Shown: positions 9,053 to 19,132 of the stretch, piece by piece
Position numbering within the stretch: the stretch's first letter is position 1
How the letters are laid out: every line of letters starts with the position of its first letter
DNA from: Arsukibacterium perlucidum DSM 18276
GTDB lineage: Bacteria; Pseudomonadota; Gammaproteobacteria; Enterobacterales; Alteromonadaceae
NCBI RefSeq assembly: GCF_000382165.1
Contig: NZ_KB907707.1
Coordinates: 92,082-156,081, forward strand
Reading direction: 5' to 3'
DNA length: 64,000 bases
Made by a program: the position numbers and the translations under genes
Notes under the pieces: model-generated
What the model was told of the DNA's origin: nothing
The model's input: the letters and a program-made list of their open reading frames with translations, nothing else
The model's database searches: none

Positions 9053-11863
9053 ATGCACGAAGGTGTAATGAAGGCGTGGTTAGAGTCTTCACATCTTGGC
9101 GGTGGTAACATGGCCTATGTGGATGAACTCTATGAATCCTACCTAGCAGAGCCCACCAGTGTTGGTGACGAATGGCGAGAGTTTTTCGCCGGTTTGCCAA
9201 AAATCGATGGGGTCGATCTTGAAACACGACATGCTGATATTCGTCAGCAGTTTGCCGATTTAGCCCGTAACAAGCACCGCGAGGTGGTGGTTGTTAATAC
9301 TGGCAGCGCAACTGACACTCGTCAGGTTAAAGTGCTGCAGCTTATCAATTCTTATCGTTTTCGTGGTCATCAGCAAGCCAGCCTCGATCCACTGAACCTG
9401 TGGAAGCAACCTCGGGTTCGCGATCTTGAATTGTCTTATCACGACTTGTCTGAAGCTGATTACGATACCGAGTTCAATGTTGGATCATTCGCCAGTGGTC
9501 AGGAAACGATGAAATTGGGCGATTTGCATAAAGCACTTGAAAAAACCTATTGTGGTTCTATCGGTGCTGAATACATGCATATCGTTTCAACTGACGAAAA
9601 ACGCTGGATCCAGCAACGGCTTGAAGGGACTCAATCAAGCGCAGTATTTGATAAAGAAACCCGCTTGCAGATTTTAAAAGGCCTGGTGGCGGCAGATGGT
9701 CTGGAAAAATATTTAGGCTCTAAATTCCCGGGGGCCAAGCGTTTTGGTCTGGAAGGCGGTGACGCCATGATCCCAATGCTTAAAGCGATGATTCACCGGG
9801 CGGGCGAGCAGAGTGCTAAAGATTCGGTAATCGGTATGGCGCACCGCGGCCGTCTGAATACCCTGATTAATGTACTGGGTAAAAACCCTTCTACATTATT
9901 TGACGAATTTGCCGGTAAGTATGAAGTCGTCGGTGCCGGTGATGTGAAATACCATATGGGTTTCTCATCTGATTTTGAGACCAAAGGCGGCAATGTTCAT
10001 CTGGCCTTAGCGTTTAACCCATCGCATCTGGAAATTGTTAACCCGGTAGTGATTGGTTCAGTACGCGCCCGTTTAGATCGTCGTGGCTGTACTGATGGCT
10101 CACTGGCGCTGCCGATTACCATTCACGGTGACTCTGCATTCGCTGGCCAGGGTGTGGTTGCCGAAACCTTTAACATTTCCCAAACCCGCGCCTTTAAGGT
10201 TGGCGGTACTGTTCGGGTAGTTATTAATAATCAGGTTGGCTTTACCACCTCTAATCCGGAAGACACCCGCTCTACACCTTATTGTACTGACATCGCTAAA
10301 ATGGTGCAGGCGCCTATTTTCCACGTTAATGGTGATGATCCTGAAGCGGTGGTGTTTGTTGCACAGTTAGCGGTTGATTATCGTAATACGTTTAAACGCG
10401 ATGTGGTCATTGACTTGTTCTGTTACCGTCGCAATGGTCATAACGAATCTGATGAGCCTAATGCAACGCAGCCGTTAATGTACCAGAAAATTAAAAAACA
10501 TCCGACGCCACGCGAAATCTACGCCAGCAAGTTAGTAAGTGAAGGCGTTTGTACTGAAGACGATGTCAAAGCCTTGATTAGCGATTATCGTGACGCCCTG
10601 GATAAGGGTGATTGCGTAGTTGATGAGTGGCGGCCAATGACTGAACCTTCTGTCGACTGGACACCCTTTCTGGGCCATGACTGGGATGCGACTTATGATG
10701 CCAGCCTGGCGGTAGAAAAGCTGGTTGCCCTGGGTGAAAAAGCGATTAGCGTGCCTGAAAGTGTAACGTTGCAACGTCAGGTTAACCGGGTTTATGAAGA
10801 CCGGGCGCTGATGCTGCAGGGCGAGAAAAAAATAGACTGGGGTATGGCGGAAATTCTGGCATACGCAGCAACGGTTGCCGAGGGTAACCGGATCCGCTTT
10901 GTTGGTCAGGATTCTGGCCGGGGTACTTTCTTCCATCGGCATGCTGTTTTGCATAACCAGGAAGATGGTAGTACCTATACACCCTTGAGCACGATTAGTG
11001 ATGATCAGGGGCCGTTTCAAATTTTTGACTCGGCGTTATCAGAAGAAGCGGTGCTGGCAATCGAATATGGCTATGCAACGGCTGAACCCCGTGCATTGGT
11101 GATCTGGGAAGCGCAGTTTGGTGACTTTGCCAACGGTGCACAGGTTGTTATTGACCAGTTTTTAAGTTCAGGTGAACAAAAGTGGGGCCGCTTATGTGGT
11201 CTGACATTGTTATTACCTCATGGCTATGAAGGTCAGGGCCCGGAGCACTCATCAGCCAGGCTGGAGCGTTTCCTGCAGTTATGTGCAGATCACAATATGC
11301 AGGTATGTATTCCAACTACCCCCGCGCAGGTATTTAATATGTTGCGCCGGCAAATGGTGCGGCCGATGCGCCGGCCATTAATTGTGATGTCGCCTAAATC
11401 TTTGCTACGTCATCCTCTGGCAACATCAACTCTGGAAGAGCTGGCTTCTGGCAAGTTCCTTAATGTCATTGGTGAAATTGATGATATTAAGCCAGCTGAT
11501 GTGAAGCGGGTCGTTTTCTGTAGCGGTAAGGTGTACTACGAATTGCTGGAAGAGCGGCGCAAGCGGGAACAGACCGACGTTGCTATTGTCCGGGTAGAAC
11601 AATTGTATCCGTTCCCACATGACGAAATGCTGGAAGTGCTTAGCCAGTATCAGCATGTTACTGACTTTGTCTGGTGTCAGGAAGAGCCGCAAAATCAGGG
11701 TGCCTGGTATTGTAGTCAGCATCATTTCCGGGCCGCGATCCCTAAAGCGGGCTATCTGACATACGCAGGCCGCGATGCGTCATCGTCGCCGGCAGTAGGG
11801 TATTTGTCTGTGCATAACAAGCAGCAGCAAGCCTTAGTTAACGATGCGCTAAGCATTAAATAA
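9053..11863 (+). CDS. sucA: 2-oxoglutarate dehydrogenase E1 component
   Basis: SucA is the thiamine-diphosphate decarboxylase of the 2-oxoglutarate dehydrogenase complex. The N-terminal helix YVDELYESYLAEP, which binds the E2 core, is present; GMAHRGRLNTL and the HGDSAFAGQGVV block form the active site and ThDP region, and the C-terminal part (FGDFANGAQVVIDQF) is typical. Length is 936 aa. AAGGGA lies just ahead of the start at 9053; the in-frame ATG at 9068 is a plausible alternative. It is followed by sucB after 66 bases. Confidence 0.97.
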   Translation: MHEGVMKAWLESSHLGGGNMAYVDELYESYLAEPTSVGDEWREFFAGLPKIDGVDLETRHADIRQQFADLARNKHREVVVVNTGSATDTRQVKVLQLINSYRFRGHQQASLDPLNLWKQPRVRDLELSYHDLSEADYDTEFNVGSFASGQETMKLGDLHKALEKTYCGSIGAEYMHIVSTDEKRWIQQRLEGTQSSAVFDKETRLQILKGLVAADGLEKYLGSKFPGAKRFGLEGGDAMIPMLKAMIHRAGEQSAKDSVIGMAHRGRLNTLINVLGKNPSTLFDEFAGKYEVVGAGDVKYHMGFSSDFETKGGNVHLALAFNPSHLEIVNPVVIGSVRARLDRRGCTDGSLALPITIHGDSAFAGQGVVAETFNISQTRAFKVGGTVRVVINNQVGFTTSNPEDTRSTPYCTDIAKMVQAPIFHVNGDDPEAVVFVAQLAVDYRNTFKRDVVIDLFCYRRNGHNESDEPNATQPLMYQKIKKHPTPREIYASKLVSEGVCTEDDVKALISDYRDALDKGDCVVDEWRPMTEPSVDWTPFLGHDWDATYDASLAVEKLVALGEKAISVPESVTLQRQVNRVYEDRALMLQGEKKIDWGMAEILAYAATVAEGNRIRFVGQDSGRGTFFHRHAVLHNQEDGSTYTPLSTISDDQGPFQIFDSALSEEAVLAIEYGYATAEPRALVIWEAQFGDFANGAQVVIDQFLSSGEQKWGRLCGLTLLLPHGYEGQGPEHSSARLERFLQLCADHNMQVCIPTTPAQVFNMLRRQMVRPMRRPLIVMSPKSLLRHPLATSTLEELASGKFLNVIGEIDDIKPADVKRVVFCSGKVYYELLEERRKREQTDVAIVRVEQLYPFPHDEMLEVLSQYQHVTDFVWCQEEPQNQGAWYCSQHHFRAAIPKAGYLTYAGRDASSSPAVGYLSVHNKQQQALVNDALSIK

Positions 11864-11929
11864 GAAATTGTCCGGCTCGTAGCACGGGCCGGTTGAACCA
11901 AATAAGACTAACCGGTAAAAGGTGAAAAA

Positions 11930-13144
11930 GTGGAAATTAAAGTACCCGTACTTCCAGAATCTGTTGCAGATGCAACCATCGCCACCTGGCACGTAAAAAC
12001 AGGCGAAGCCGTAACACGCGATCAGGTATTAGTTGATATTGAAACCGACAAAGTTGTTCTTGAAGTGGTTGCTCAGGCTGACGGTGTTATGGGTGAGATC
12101 ATTCATGACACTGGCGCAACGGTAACGGCTGAAGAAGTTATCGGCAAAATGGAAGCTGGCGCGGCACCAGCTGCGAAAAAAGACGATGCCAAAGCAGATG
12201 CTTCAGCTAAGTCTGATGACAAAGCAGAAGCTAAATCAGATGCCAAATCAGATGATAGCAACGACGACGCCTTAAGCCCGTCAGTGCGCCGGATGATTTC
12301 AGAAAAAGGTCTGGACGCCAGCAAAATTAAAGGCAGTGGTAAAAATGGCCGGGTAACCAAAGAAGATGTTGAAAAATTTGTTGCCGCCGGAAGTAACAAA
12401 GGCGCTGCGGCCAGCACGTCAGCCCCAGCAGCCGTTAGCGGTGACCGCAGCCAGAAACGGGTACCGATGACCCGTCTGCGGAAAACGATTGCTAACCGAT
12501 TGTTGGAAGCGAAAAACTCTACCGCCATGTTAACCACGTTTAACGAAGTGAACATGAAGCCGATTATGGACTTGCGTAAGCAATACCAGGACGTGTTTGA
12601 AAAGCGTCACGGTATCCGTTTAGGCTTTATGTCGTTCTATGTAAAAGCAGTAACTGAAGCGCTGAAGCGTTTCCCAGAAGTTAACGCCGCCATTGATGGT
12701 GACGACATTGTTTATCACAACTACTTTGATGTCAGTATTGCCGTGTCTACCCCGCGTGGTCTGGTAACACCAGTGCTGCGTGATTGTGACAAAATGAACC
12801 TGGCAGAAATTGAAAAAGCTATTAAAGAGCTGGCTTTGAAAGGCCGTGACGGCAAACTGGCGATGGATGATTTGACCGGCGGTAATTTCACTATTACCAA
12901 TGGCGGCGTGTTTGGTTCGTTAATGTCTACGCCAATTATCAATCCACCGCAATCTGCTATTTTGGGTATGCATAAAATTCAGGACCGGGTGATGGTTGTC
13001 GACGGCAAAATGGAAATTTTGCCTATGATGTATCTGGCACTGTCATACGATCACCGGATTATTGATGGTAAAGAGTCAGTAGGCTTCCTGGTAACTATTA
13101 AAGAATTACTGGAAGATCCAACCCGTATTTTACTGGATATCTAA
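11930..13144 (+). CDS. sucB: Dihydrolipoyllysine succinyltransferase (E2)
   Basis: SucB is the E2 core of the 2-oxoglutarate dehydrogenase complex. The lipoyl domain occupies residues 1-77, with the lipoylated Lys in ETDKVVLEV; an Ala/Lys/Asp-rich linker follows; the E1/E3-binding domain ([18 protein letters not shown]) is near 117-152; the catalytic domain ends with [16 protein letters not shown], containing the catalytic His and Asp. The start is GTG at 11930. No E3 (lpd) gene is nearby, so E3 is presumably shared and encoded elsewhere. Confidence 0.97.
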   Translation: MEIKVPVLPESVADATIATWHVKTGEAVTRDQVLVDIETDKVVLEVVAQADGVMGEIIHDTGATVTAEEVIGKMEAGAAPAAKKDDAKADASAKSDDKAEAKSDAKSDDSNDDALSPSVRRMISEKGLDASKIKGSGKNGRVTKEDVEKFVAAGSNKGAAASTSAPAAVSGDRSQKRVPMTRLRKTIANRLLEAKNSTAMLTTFNEVNMKPIMDLRKQYQDVFEKRHGIRLGFMSFYVKAVTEALKRFPEVNAAIDGDDIVYHNYFDVSIAVSTPRGLVTPVLRDCDKMNLAEIEKAIKELALKGRDGKLAMDDLTGGNFTITNGGVFGSLMSTPIINPPQSAILGMHKIQDRVMVVDGKMEILPMMYLALSYDHRIIDGKESVGFLVTIKELLEDPTRILLDI

Positions 13145-13166
13145 TTATTCAGAAAAAGTGCACAAA

Positions 13167-13197
13167 AATGCTGTTGTTTTAGGGCAACAGCATTTTG
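13167..13197 (+). terminator. Terminator between sucB and sucC
   Basis: A 10-base perfect stem, AATGCTGTTG (13167-13176) with CAACAGCATT (13185-13194), closes an 8-base loop and ends in a short T stretch. It separates sucAB from sucCD. Confidence 0.75.
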
Positions 13198-13221
13198 TAT
13201 TTCGCCGGTTGGCACTATAAT
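13193..13221 (+). promoter_or_regulatory. sucCD promoter
   Basis: A perfect TATAAT (13216-13221) lies 17 bases after a weak TTTTGT. Transcription would start near 13228, about 64 bases before sucC. With the preceding terminator this makes sucCD a separate unit. Confidence 0.6.
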
Positions 13222-13291
13222 ATGCGCCGATCGAAACATCAGGCTGCACCATAACGGGCAGCTTCCATATTCAAATGAACGGAAATTAGCC

Positions 13292-14458
13292 ATGAATTTG
13301 CACGAGTATCAGGGTAAGCAATTGTTTGCCCAATATGGTTTGCCTGTATCTAAAGGCATCGCCGCAGCTACTGTAGAAGAAGCGGTAGCAGCTGCAGATA
13401 AAATCGGCGGCGATATGTTTGTTGTCAAAGCTCAGGTTCACGCTGGTGGTCGCGGTAAAGCGGGCGGTGTGAAGCTGGTAAAAAGCAAAGAAGACATCAA
13501 AGCTTTCGCAGAAAAATGGCTTGGCAAGAACCTGGTAACTTACCAGACTGACGAAAAAGGTCAGCCGGTTAGCCGTATCCTGGTTGAACCTTGCACTGAT
13601 ATTGCTCAGGAATTGTATTTAGGTGCGGTAGTTGACCGCGCTTCACGTCGTATCGTGTTTATGGCCTCTACTGAAGGTGGCGTGGAAATTGAAACCGTTG
13701 CCCACGAAACCCCGGAAAAAATTCTGAAAGCCGCTATCGACCCGCTGGTAGGCGCACAGCCGTATCAGGGCCGTGACCTGGCTTTCAAACTGGGCCTGGA
13801 AGGCAAGCAAATTAACCAGTTCGTGAAAATCTTTATGGGTTTAGCGAAACTGTTCCAGGAAAAAGATCTGGCGTTGTTAGAAGTTAACCCGCTGGTTATT
13901 ACCCCGGCTGGTGACTTGCACTGCTTAGATGCCAAGCTGGTTATCGATGGTAATGCCTTGTATCGTCACCCTGAATTAAAAGAGATGCAGGACCCATCGC
14001 AGGAAGATCCACGTGAAGCACATGCTGCCTCGTGGGAGCTGAACTATGTTGCCTTAGGTGGTGACATTGGCTGTATGGTAAACGGTGCTGGCCTGGCCAT
14101 GGGTACCATGGATATCGTGAAATTGCATGGTGGCCAACCGGCTAACTTCCTGGATGTTGGCGGCGGCGCAACCAAAGAGCGGGTAGTTGAAGCATTCAAA
14201 ATTATCCTGTCTGATGATGCTGTTAAAGCCGTATTTATTAACATCTTCGGCGGTATCGTTCGTTGCGATATGATTGCTGAAGGCGTTATTGGCGCAGTAA
14301 AAGAAGTCGGCGTTAAAGTACCTGTCGTTGTTCGTCTGCAAGGTAACAATGCAGAACTGGGCGCGAAAGTACTGTCTGAAAGCGGCTTAAACATCATCGC
14401 TGACACAGACTTAACCAGTGCTGCCAAGCAAGTGGTTGCAGCAGCGGCTAAGGCATAA
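13292..14458 (+). CDS. sucC: Succinyl-CoA ligase (ADP-forming) beta subunit
   Basis: SucC supplies the nucleotide-grasp and CoA-interaction part of succinyl-CoA synthetase, which makes ATP from succinyl-Co[21 protein letters not shown] is the classic N-terminus; [16 protein letters not shown] is the ATP-grasp loop; [10 protein letters not shown] and [12 protein letters not shown] follow, and [10 protein letters not shown] holds the second signature. Length 388 aa. Spacing to sucD is 10 bases. Confidence 0.97.
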   Translation: MNLHEYQGKQLFAQYGLPVSKGIAAATVEEAVAAADKIGGDMFVVKAQVHAGGRGKAGGVKLVKSKEDIKAFAEKWLGKNLVTYQTDEKGQPVSRILVEPCTDIAQELYLGAVVDRASRRIVFMASTEGGVEIETVAHETPEKILKAAIDPLVGAQPYQGRDLAFKLGLEGKQINQFVKIFMGLAKLFQEKDLALLEVNPLVITPAGDLHCLDAKLVIDGNALYRHPELKEMQDPSQEDPREAHAASWELNYVALGGDIGCMVNGAGLAMGTMDIVKLHGGQPANFLDVGGGATKERVVEAFKIILSDDAVKAVFINIFGGIVRCDMIAEGVIGAVKEVGVKVPVVVRLQGNNAELGAKVLSESGLNIIADTDLTSAAKQVVAAAAKA

Positions 14459-14468
14459 GGGGTAAGTA

Positions 14469-15341
14469 ATGAGCGTATTAATTAATAAAGATACCAAAGT
14501 AATTTGTCAGGGTTTCACTGGCGCCCAGGGTACTTTTCACTCTGAACAAGCCATCGCTTACGGTACCAAAATGGTTGGCGGTGTTACGCCGGGTAAAGGT
14601 GGTCAGACTCACCTGGGTTTACCGGTATTTAACACGGTACAGGAAGCAGTAGATGCTACCGGTGCTACAGCTTCTGTTATTTATGTACCAGCAGCGTTTT
14701 GTAAAGACTCTATTCTGGAAGCGGCTAACAGCGGTATTCAGTTAATCGTATGTATTACTGAAGGTATTCCTACCCTGGATATGCTGGATGCTAAAGTAAA
14801 ATGTGACGAATTAGGCGTTACCTTAATTGGCCCTAACTGTCCGGGTGTTATTACACCAGGCGAATGTAAAATTGGCATTATGCCGGGTCACATTCACCAG
14901 CCAGGTAAAGTAGGCATAGTGTCACGTTCAGGCACCCTGACTTATGAAGCCGTTAAACAAACTACGGATTACGGTTTTGGTCAGTCTACCTGTGTTGGTA
15001 TCGGTGGCGACCCGATCCCGGGTTCAAACTTTATCGATATCCTGAAGTTATTCCAGGAAGACCCGCAAACCGAAGCTATCGTGATGATTGGTGAAATCGG
15101 TGGTTCTGCAGAAGAAGAAGCGGCTGCTTATATTAAACAGCACGTAACTAAGCCTGTAGTATCTTATATTGCTGGTGTTACCGCACCTGCCGGTAAGCGG
15201 ATGGGCCATGCTGGCGCTATCATCTCTGGTGGTAAAGGTACTGCTGATGAGAAGTTTGCTGCGCTGGAAGATGCCGGTGTTAAAACCGTAAAAAGCCTGG
15301 CAGATATCGGCCAGGCTCTGAAAGAATTGACTGGTTGGTAA
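14469..15341 (+). CDS. sucD: Succinyl-CoA ligase alpha subunit
   Basis: SucD binds CoA and carries the phosphohistidine of succinyl-CoA synthetase. The CoA-binding [15 protein letters not shown] is near residues 14-28, [20 protein letters not shown] near 123, and the active His is in [19 protein letters not shown] near 246. Length 290 aa is standard. A strong terminator follows directly. Confidence 0.97.
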   Translation: MSVLINKDTKVICQGFTGAQGTFHSEQAIAYGTKMVGGVTPGKGGQTHLGLPVFNTVQEAVDATGATASVIYVPAAFCKDSILEAANSGIQLIVCITEGIPTLDMLDAKVKCDELGVTLIGPNCPGVITPGECKIGIMPGHIHQPGKVGIVSRSGTLTYEAVKQTTDYGFGQSTCVGIGGDPIPGSNFIDILKLFQEDPQTEAIVMIGEIGGSAEEEAAAYIKQHVTKPVVSYIAGVTAPAGKRMGHAGAIISGGKGTADEKFAALEDAGVKTVKSLADIGQALKELTGW

Positions 15342-15354
15342 TAATCAGTAAGTA

Positions 15355-15386
15355 ATAAAAAAACCGCCAACTGGCGGTTTTTTTTG
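15355..15386 (+). terminator. sucCD terminator
   Basis: AAACCGCC (15361-15368) pairs with GGCGGTTT (15373-15380), preceded by an A run and followed by a long T run, so it could work in both directions. It closes the TCA block. Confidence 0.92.
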
Positions 15387-15400
15387 GTTAGTCCTTCAGT

Positions 15401-15581
15401 CTATTTATAGCCTAAAAGCTCTCTAAGGCCAGGCACAGCATAATCAACGATACGTTTCTGCATCGTAGGAAACTGCTTGGGGAAATCCATAACAATTCCT
15501 GTCAGATTATCCCGATAGGTGTGTGCTTGCCAGTAAACCGCTGATAGCTATGGCCAGTGGAGAAAGTTTGGATACTTTCAT
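15401..15581 (-). pseudogene. Small secreted-protein gene broken by a frameshift
   Basis: Read on the minus strand, an ATG at 15579-15581, preceded by a good ribosome site (AGGAG), starts a signal-peptide-like stretch (MKVSKLSPLAIAISGLLAS) and then hits a stop after 24 residues. A second frame covers the rest: an open stretch ending ...MDFPKQFPTMQKRIV then YAVPGLRELLGYK and a TAG at 15401-15403. Start and stop are 181 bases apart, so a one-base shift would join them into a protein of about 60 residues. I do not recognise the family. It could also be a deletion scar of a longer secreted protein. Confidence 0.45.
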
Positions 15582-15932
15582 TAATTGTTCTCCTGGAATA
15601 ACTATTATTATTGGGCCGTAAATTTACTTATTGCTTTTACGATAGATATTTATAACAGCCAACAACAGCTAGTGACAATGACTAACTAAGATTTTTCGCG
15701 ATGTTTTCAACGTTTAATGGAAGACGTCCAGCAACCGGGTTGGTGCAATAGATGTGTACTCAATAGAACGAAAAAACCGATGAAGCTGGTTCACCGGTTT
15801 TGAGTACTACTCCACGAATCTATCGCAGGGGGTAAGTGCTAGTTCGTATTCTTTGACTAACAAATCATTAGGTTAACTATTTCCCTAGAAAATCTAATGT
15901 AATAAAAACAATTACTAAACTTACTAATTTAA
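15582..15932. other. AT-rich intergenic stretch
   Basis: No coding sequence is visible here. Apart from the inverted repeat at 15748-15823 it looks like degraded spacer between core DNA (sucD) and the orphan secreted gene. Confidence 0.5.
15748..15823. repeat. Long interrupted inverted repeat
   Basis: Three nested arm pairs are visible: ATAGAT (15748-15753) with ATCTAT (15818-15823), GTACTCAA (15756-15763) with TTGAGTAC (15800-15807), and AAAACCG (15773-15779) with CGGTTTT (15795-15801, overlapping the previous arm). Function unknown; a mobile-element remnant or a folded RNA are both possible. Confidence 0.55.
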
Positions 15933-16688
15933 TCACCAAGTTGGGCACTTCATTAGCCTACCGTTGCGAGTGCATATAGCTGCATTCCCGATTACAACTA
16001 CTGATGAAATGGTAGTTACGTATCCATCATTATCGGTGACTTTCAACTCAATTTCATGGCCAGAAAAATCAGCGTATAGTGTTGAGCCATTGATGCTTGC
16101 CGGTTGGCCGTTGATTTTAGCCTGAGCTGATACAACTGTACCATCTGGATCTGAATGAGAAAACTGCACATATCCTTCACTAGCTTTGTAGTAAGTGATA
16201 TTTCCTTCAACTCGATCAACAACTCTGGCTACAGAGAATGACGCAACCGGTTTTCGGTCACACACTCTAGTAACCGTATCTTCATTGTGCGAGAAATCTA
16301 GTGATGCTGTGCATTGAAGAGGTATTGTAACATTTCGCACTGGACTACAAGTCGTTGATGACTCAGGTTCAGATTGAGGAATTGTAATACTACCAGTTAC
16401 TGTCACATTCGGTTGATAGGATTTGCTGAAGTCTTTGGTTAAGTTTTTATACAGTTGCTCTACAAGTAGAGTTACACTTGGAGTTCCTGGAGAGCAAGTC
16501 TTTTTAAGATAGTAACCTCTGCAGCTTGCTGTTCCAGCATAAATTGGAACAGAGGTTATTTCCTCTCGGCAATTTACTTCCTCTCCACCACCTGTAGCAC
16601 CACCAAAGCTCGGTGCATTTGCGTAAGTGTGTGACGAGTAAGTGAATAAAGTTATTAGTGCCGCCGCTGATAGTTTACATATTTTCAA
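15933..16688 (-). CDS. Secreted protein of unknown function
   Basis: This 251-residue protein begins with a clear signal peptide (MKICKLSAAALITLFTYSSHTYA, cleavage near residue 23). The mature part has many cysteines (for example in NCREE, SCRGYY, KKTCSPG, TTCSPV, LQCTA, RVCDRK and a terminal CTRNG...KCPTW), which points to disulfides in the periplasm or outside the cell. Residues 165-235 (FSHSDPDGTVVSAQAKING, ELKVTDNDGYVT) resemble a PKD/Ig-like beta-sandwich, as found in secreted hydrolases and adhesins. No catalytic motif is visible. It is isolated, AT-rich and flanked by AT-rich spacers, unlike its neighbours, which suggests acquisition. Confidence 0.7.
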   Translation of the reverse strand: MKICKLSAAALITLFTYSSHTYANAPSFGGATGGGEEVNCREEITSVPIYAGTASCRGYYLKKTCSPGTPSVTLLVEQLYKNLTKDFSKSYQPNVTVTGSITIPQSEPESSTTCSPVRNVTIPLQCTASLDFSHNEDTVTRVCDRKPVASFSVARVVDRVEGNITYYKASEGYVQFSHSDPDGTVVSAQAKINGQPASINGSTLYADFSGHEIELKVTDNDGYVTTISSVVVIGNAAICTRNGRLMKCPTW

Positions 16689-16891
16689 TTTTAATACCTC
16701 ATTTTTTTGAATGAGATATATAATTACCTAAAATTAATTTTATGTAAATAAAAAAACAAGTTATTTGTTTTTTAACGTTATATTTGGTCGCATTTAATTA
16801 AAAATTACACATTATATTTTTGGTGTTTCCCAAATGTTGGGTCTAATACGTTGATTCTCTGGTTCTCGCGGCTATTTTTTCCGTTCTACCA

Positions 16892-16920
16892 TTAGCCACT
16901 GCCAATAGCAGTGTTATAAT
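16892..16920 (+). promoter_or_regulatory. Likely glnS promoter
   Basis: A perfect TATAAT (16915-16920) is 17 bases from a weak TTAGCC. The transcript would start near 16927, about 44 bases before glnS. The rest of 16689-16891 is AT-rich with no gene seen and probably contains the minus-strand promoter of the secreted-protein gene. Confidence 0.5.
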
Positions 16921-16970
16921 GCCGGCCATTGTGGTTCTCTTTATCTGTTTTAACAAGGACATTGTATATT

Positions 16971-18635
16971 ATGGCGGACGTTGAACATCGCCCCAGCAAT
17001 TTTATCCGGCAAATTATTGATGCCGATTTGGCCAGTGGCAAACATAACGTGGTGCAAACCCGTTTTCCGCCCGAGCCCAATGGTTTCTTACATATTGGCC
17101 ATGCTAAGTCTATTTGCTTAAACTTTGGCATTGCCGAAGATTATCAGGGGCAATGTAATTTACGGTTTGACGATACCAACCCTGAAAAAGAAAACATCGA
17201 CTTTGTTAACTCCATTCAGCAGGATGTGAATTGGTTGGGTTTTCAGTGGAGTGGTGAGGTTCGCTATTCATCAGATTACTTTGATGCGCTGCATGATTTT
17301 GCGGTTGAGTTAATCAGCAAAGGGCTGGCTTATGTCTGCTTTTTAAATGCTGAGCAAATGCGCGAGTATCGCGGCAATTTAACCCAGCCGGGGAAAAACA
17401 GTCCGACCCGTGATACCTCAGTGGCAGAAAATCTGGCGTTATTTGCTAAGATGCGGGCGGGTGGCTTTAAAGAGGGCGAATGCTCGCTGCGCGCCAAAAT
17501 AGATATGAGCTCCAGCTTTATCTGTATGCGTGATCCGGTTATTTACCGGGTGAAGTTTGCCCATCACCATCAAACCGGTGACAAGTGGTGCATTTATCCA
17601 ATGTACGACTTTACCCATTGTATATCTGATGCACTGGAAGGCATTACTCACTCGCTCTGTACTCTGGAGTTTCAGGATAACCGCCGGTTATACGACTGGA
17701 TCCTCGATAACATCAGTATTAACTGCCACCCGCAACAGATTGAGTTCTCCCGCTTAAATCTCGAATATGCGGTAATGAGTAAACGTAAACTGCAAACTCT
17801 GGTTGAAAAACAACTGGTAACTGGCTGGGACGATCCGCGGATGCCGACGATTGCCGGCTTACGCCGTCGCGGTTATACCGCTGCTTCCATTCGTGAGTTT
17901 GCTAAACGTATTGGCGTGACCAAGCAGGATAACGTGATTGAAATGAGCGCGTTAGAAGCCTGTATCCGGGAAGATTTAGACGCTGCTGCGCCAAGGGCAA
18001 TGGCGGTTATAGATCCGCTGAAGGTGACTATTACCAATTATCCGGCTGATGGCATAGAGTGGCTTGATTCGCCTAATCACCCGAAAGACGACAGTATGGG
18101 CAGCCGCAAGTTACCATTTGGTCCGGTTGTTTATATTGACCGCGCTGATTTTCGGGAAGAGGCCAATAAAAAATACAAGCGTCTGGTACTGAATAGCGAT
18201 GTGCGGTTACGCAACGCTTATGTTATCCATGCTGACGAAGTGCTGAAAGATAGCGACGGCAATATTACCGAACTTAAATGTAGTTATCTGCCGGAAACGC
18301 TGGGCGAGAACCCGGCAGACGGCCGTAAAGTGCGTGGCGTTATTCACTGGGTAGAAGCCGGCCATGCTGTACCGGCTGAGTTCCGGGTATATGACCGGCT
18401 GTTCAGCGAGGCAAATCCGGCGGCAGCGGATGACTTTTTAACAGTTATTAACCCCGAATCATTAGTGATTAAACAGGGATTTGCCGAGCCGTCGCTGGCC
18501 ACTGCAAAAGTTGAGCAAGCTTATCAGTTTGAGCGGGAAGGGTACTACTGTGCTGACCGTGACTCTGCCACTGCCAAGCTGGTGTTTAACCGTACTGTCG
18601 GCTTGCGGGATAGCTGGGGTAAGTCTGAAGAGTAA
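16971..18635 (+). CDS. glnS: Glutaminyl-tRNA synthetase
   Basis: GlnS charges tRNA-Gln directly. The start at 16971 is chosen because [17 protein letters not shown] matches the family and AAGGA precedes it; an in-frame start 42 bases upstream adds non-family residues. Class I motifs are [17 protein letters not shown] (HIGH) near residue 41 and VMSKRKL (KMSKS equivalent) near 268. The C-terminal anticodon-binding beta-barrels are complete. Length 554 aa. Confidence 0.96.
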   Translation: MADVEHRPSNFIRQIIDADLASGKHNVVQTRFPPEPNGFLHIGHAKSICLNFGIAEDYQGQCNLRFDDTNPEKENIDFVNSIQQDVNWLGFQWSGEVRYSSDYFDALHDFAVELISKGLAYVCFLNAEQMREYRGNLTQPGKNSPTRDTSVAENLALFAKMRAGGFKEGECSLRAKIDMSSSFICMRDPVIYRVKFAHHHQTGDKWCIYPMYDFTHCISDALEGITHSLCTLEFQDNRRLYDWILDNISINCHPQQIEFSRLNLEYAVMSKRKLQTLVEKQLVTGWDDPRMPTIAGLRRRGYTAASIREFAKRIGVTKQDNVIEMSALEACIREDLDAAAPRAMAVIDPLKVTITNYPADGIEWLDSPNHPKDDSMGSRKLPFGPVVYIDRADFREEANKKYKRLVLNSDVRLRNAYVIHADEVLKDSDGNITELKCSYLPETLGENPADGRKVRGVIHWVEAGHAVPAEFRVYDRLFSEANPAAADDFLTVINPESLVIKQGFAEPSLATAKVEQAYQFEREGYYCADRDSATAKLVFNRTVGLRDSWGKSEE

Positions 18636-18655
18636 GCTTTGCAAGCTTGCAGCTA

Positions 18656-18687
18656 AAACAAAGGCCACTTAAGTGGCCTTTGTTTTT
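18656..18687 (+). terminator. glnS terminator
   Basis: A long perfect palindrome, AACAAAGGCCACTT followed by AAGTGGCCTTTGTT, ends in a T run. The A run on the other side lets it serve the convergent minus-strand gene as well. Confidence 0.92.
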
Positions 18688-18708
18688 TTACAGATTTAGT
18701 AAAGTTGG

Positions 18709-18903
18709 TTATTTTTTCAGTAGCATGCCAATGCCGATAATAGCGGCCAGGCCACCACCAACCAGATACCAGACGGCATTGTCCGTCGGGCTACCTGTCA
18801 CTAACTCTGTTACTTCCGACGCTGCAGAGTTATACGCGTTGTAGCCAAAATAAAGAAGTACCGTACCCACAACAATTAATGCTAAACCAATGATTTTATT
18901 CAT
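18709..18903 (-). CDS. DUF3185-family small membrane protein
   Basis: A 64-residue protein with two hydrophobic helices (IIGLALIVVGTVLLYFGY and the C-terminal WYLVGGGLAAIIGIGMLL) separated by a short polar loop. The start MNKIIG at 18903 has a strong ribosome site (AAAGGAGAA) directly upstream; a longer in-frame start adds residues that are unlikely to be translated. Resemblance to the DUF3185 family is by pattern (YNAYNSAASEVTE then an end helix). The molecular role is not known. Confidence 0.75.
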   Translation of the reverse strand: MNKIIGLALIVVGTVLLYFGYNAYNSAASEVTELVTGSPTDNAVWYLVGGGLAAIIGIGMLLKK

Positions 18904-18985
18904 AACGTTCTCCTTTGTTATCGACACCAGTCTAGCCATTAATTAAATTAAAGCAAATCAATATGTTATTTAAGTAAAAAGTAAT

Positions 18986-19016
18986 TTGCAAAAAATGGCG
19001 GCTAATTGCAAAAAAT
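18986..19016. repeat. Direct repeat, 20-base period
   Basis: TTGCAAAAAAT occurs at 18986-18996 and again at 19006-19016, exactly two helical turns apart, between the small membrane gene and the LysE-type gene. It could be a regulator site; nothing else supports this. Confidence 0.4.
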
Positions 19017-19132
19017 TTACATTGTGGGCTGCTGAGCGGCTACCGGATAATTTTCCAGGATTAATTCGGTTTATCAAACCATGACTCTGATATCATTCAG
19101 CTAAATTATTTTTAGCTTTGCTGAGGCCAGAT

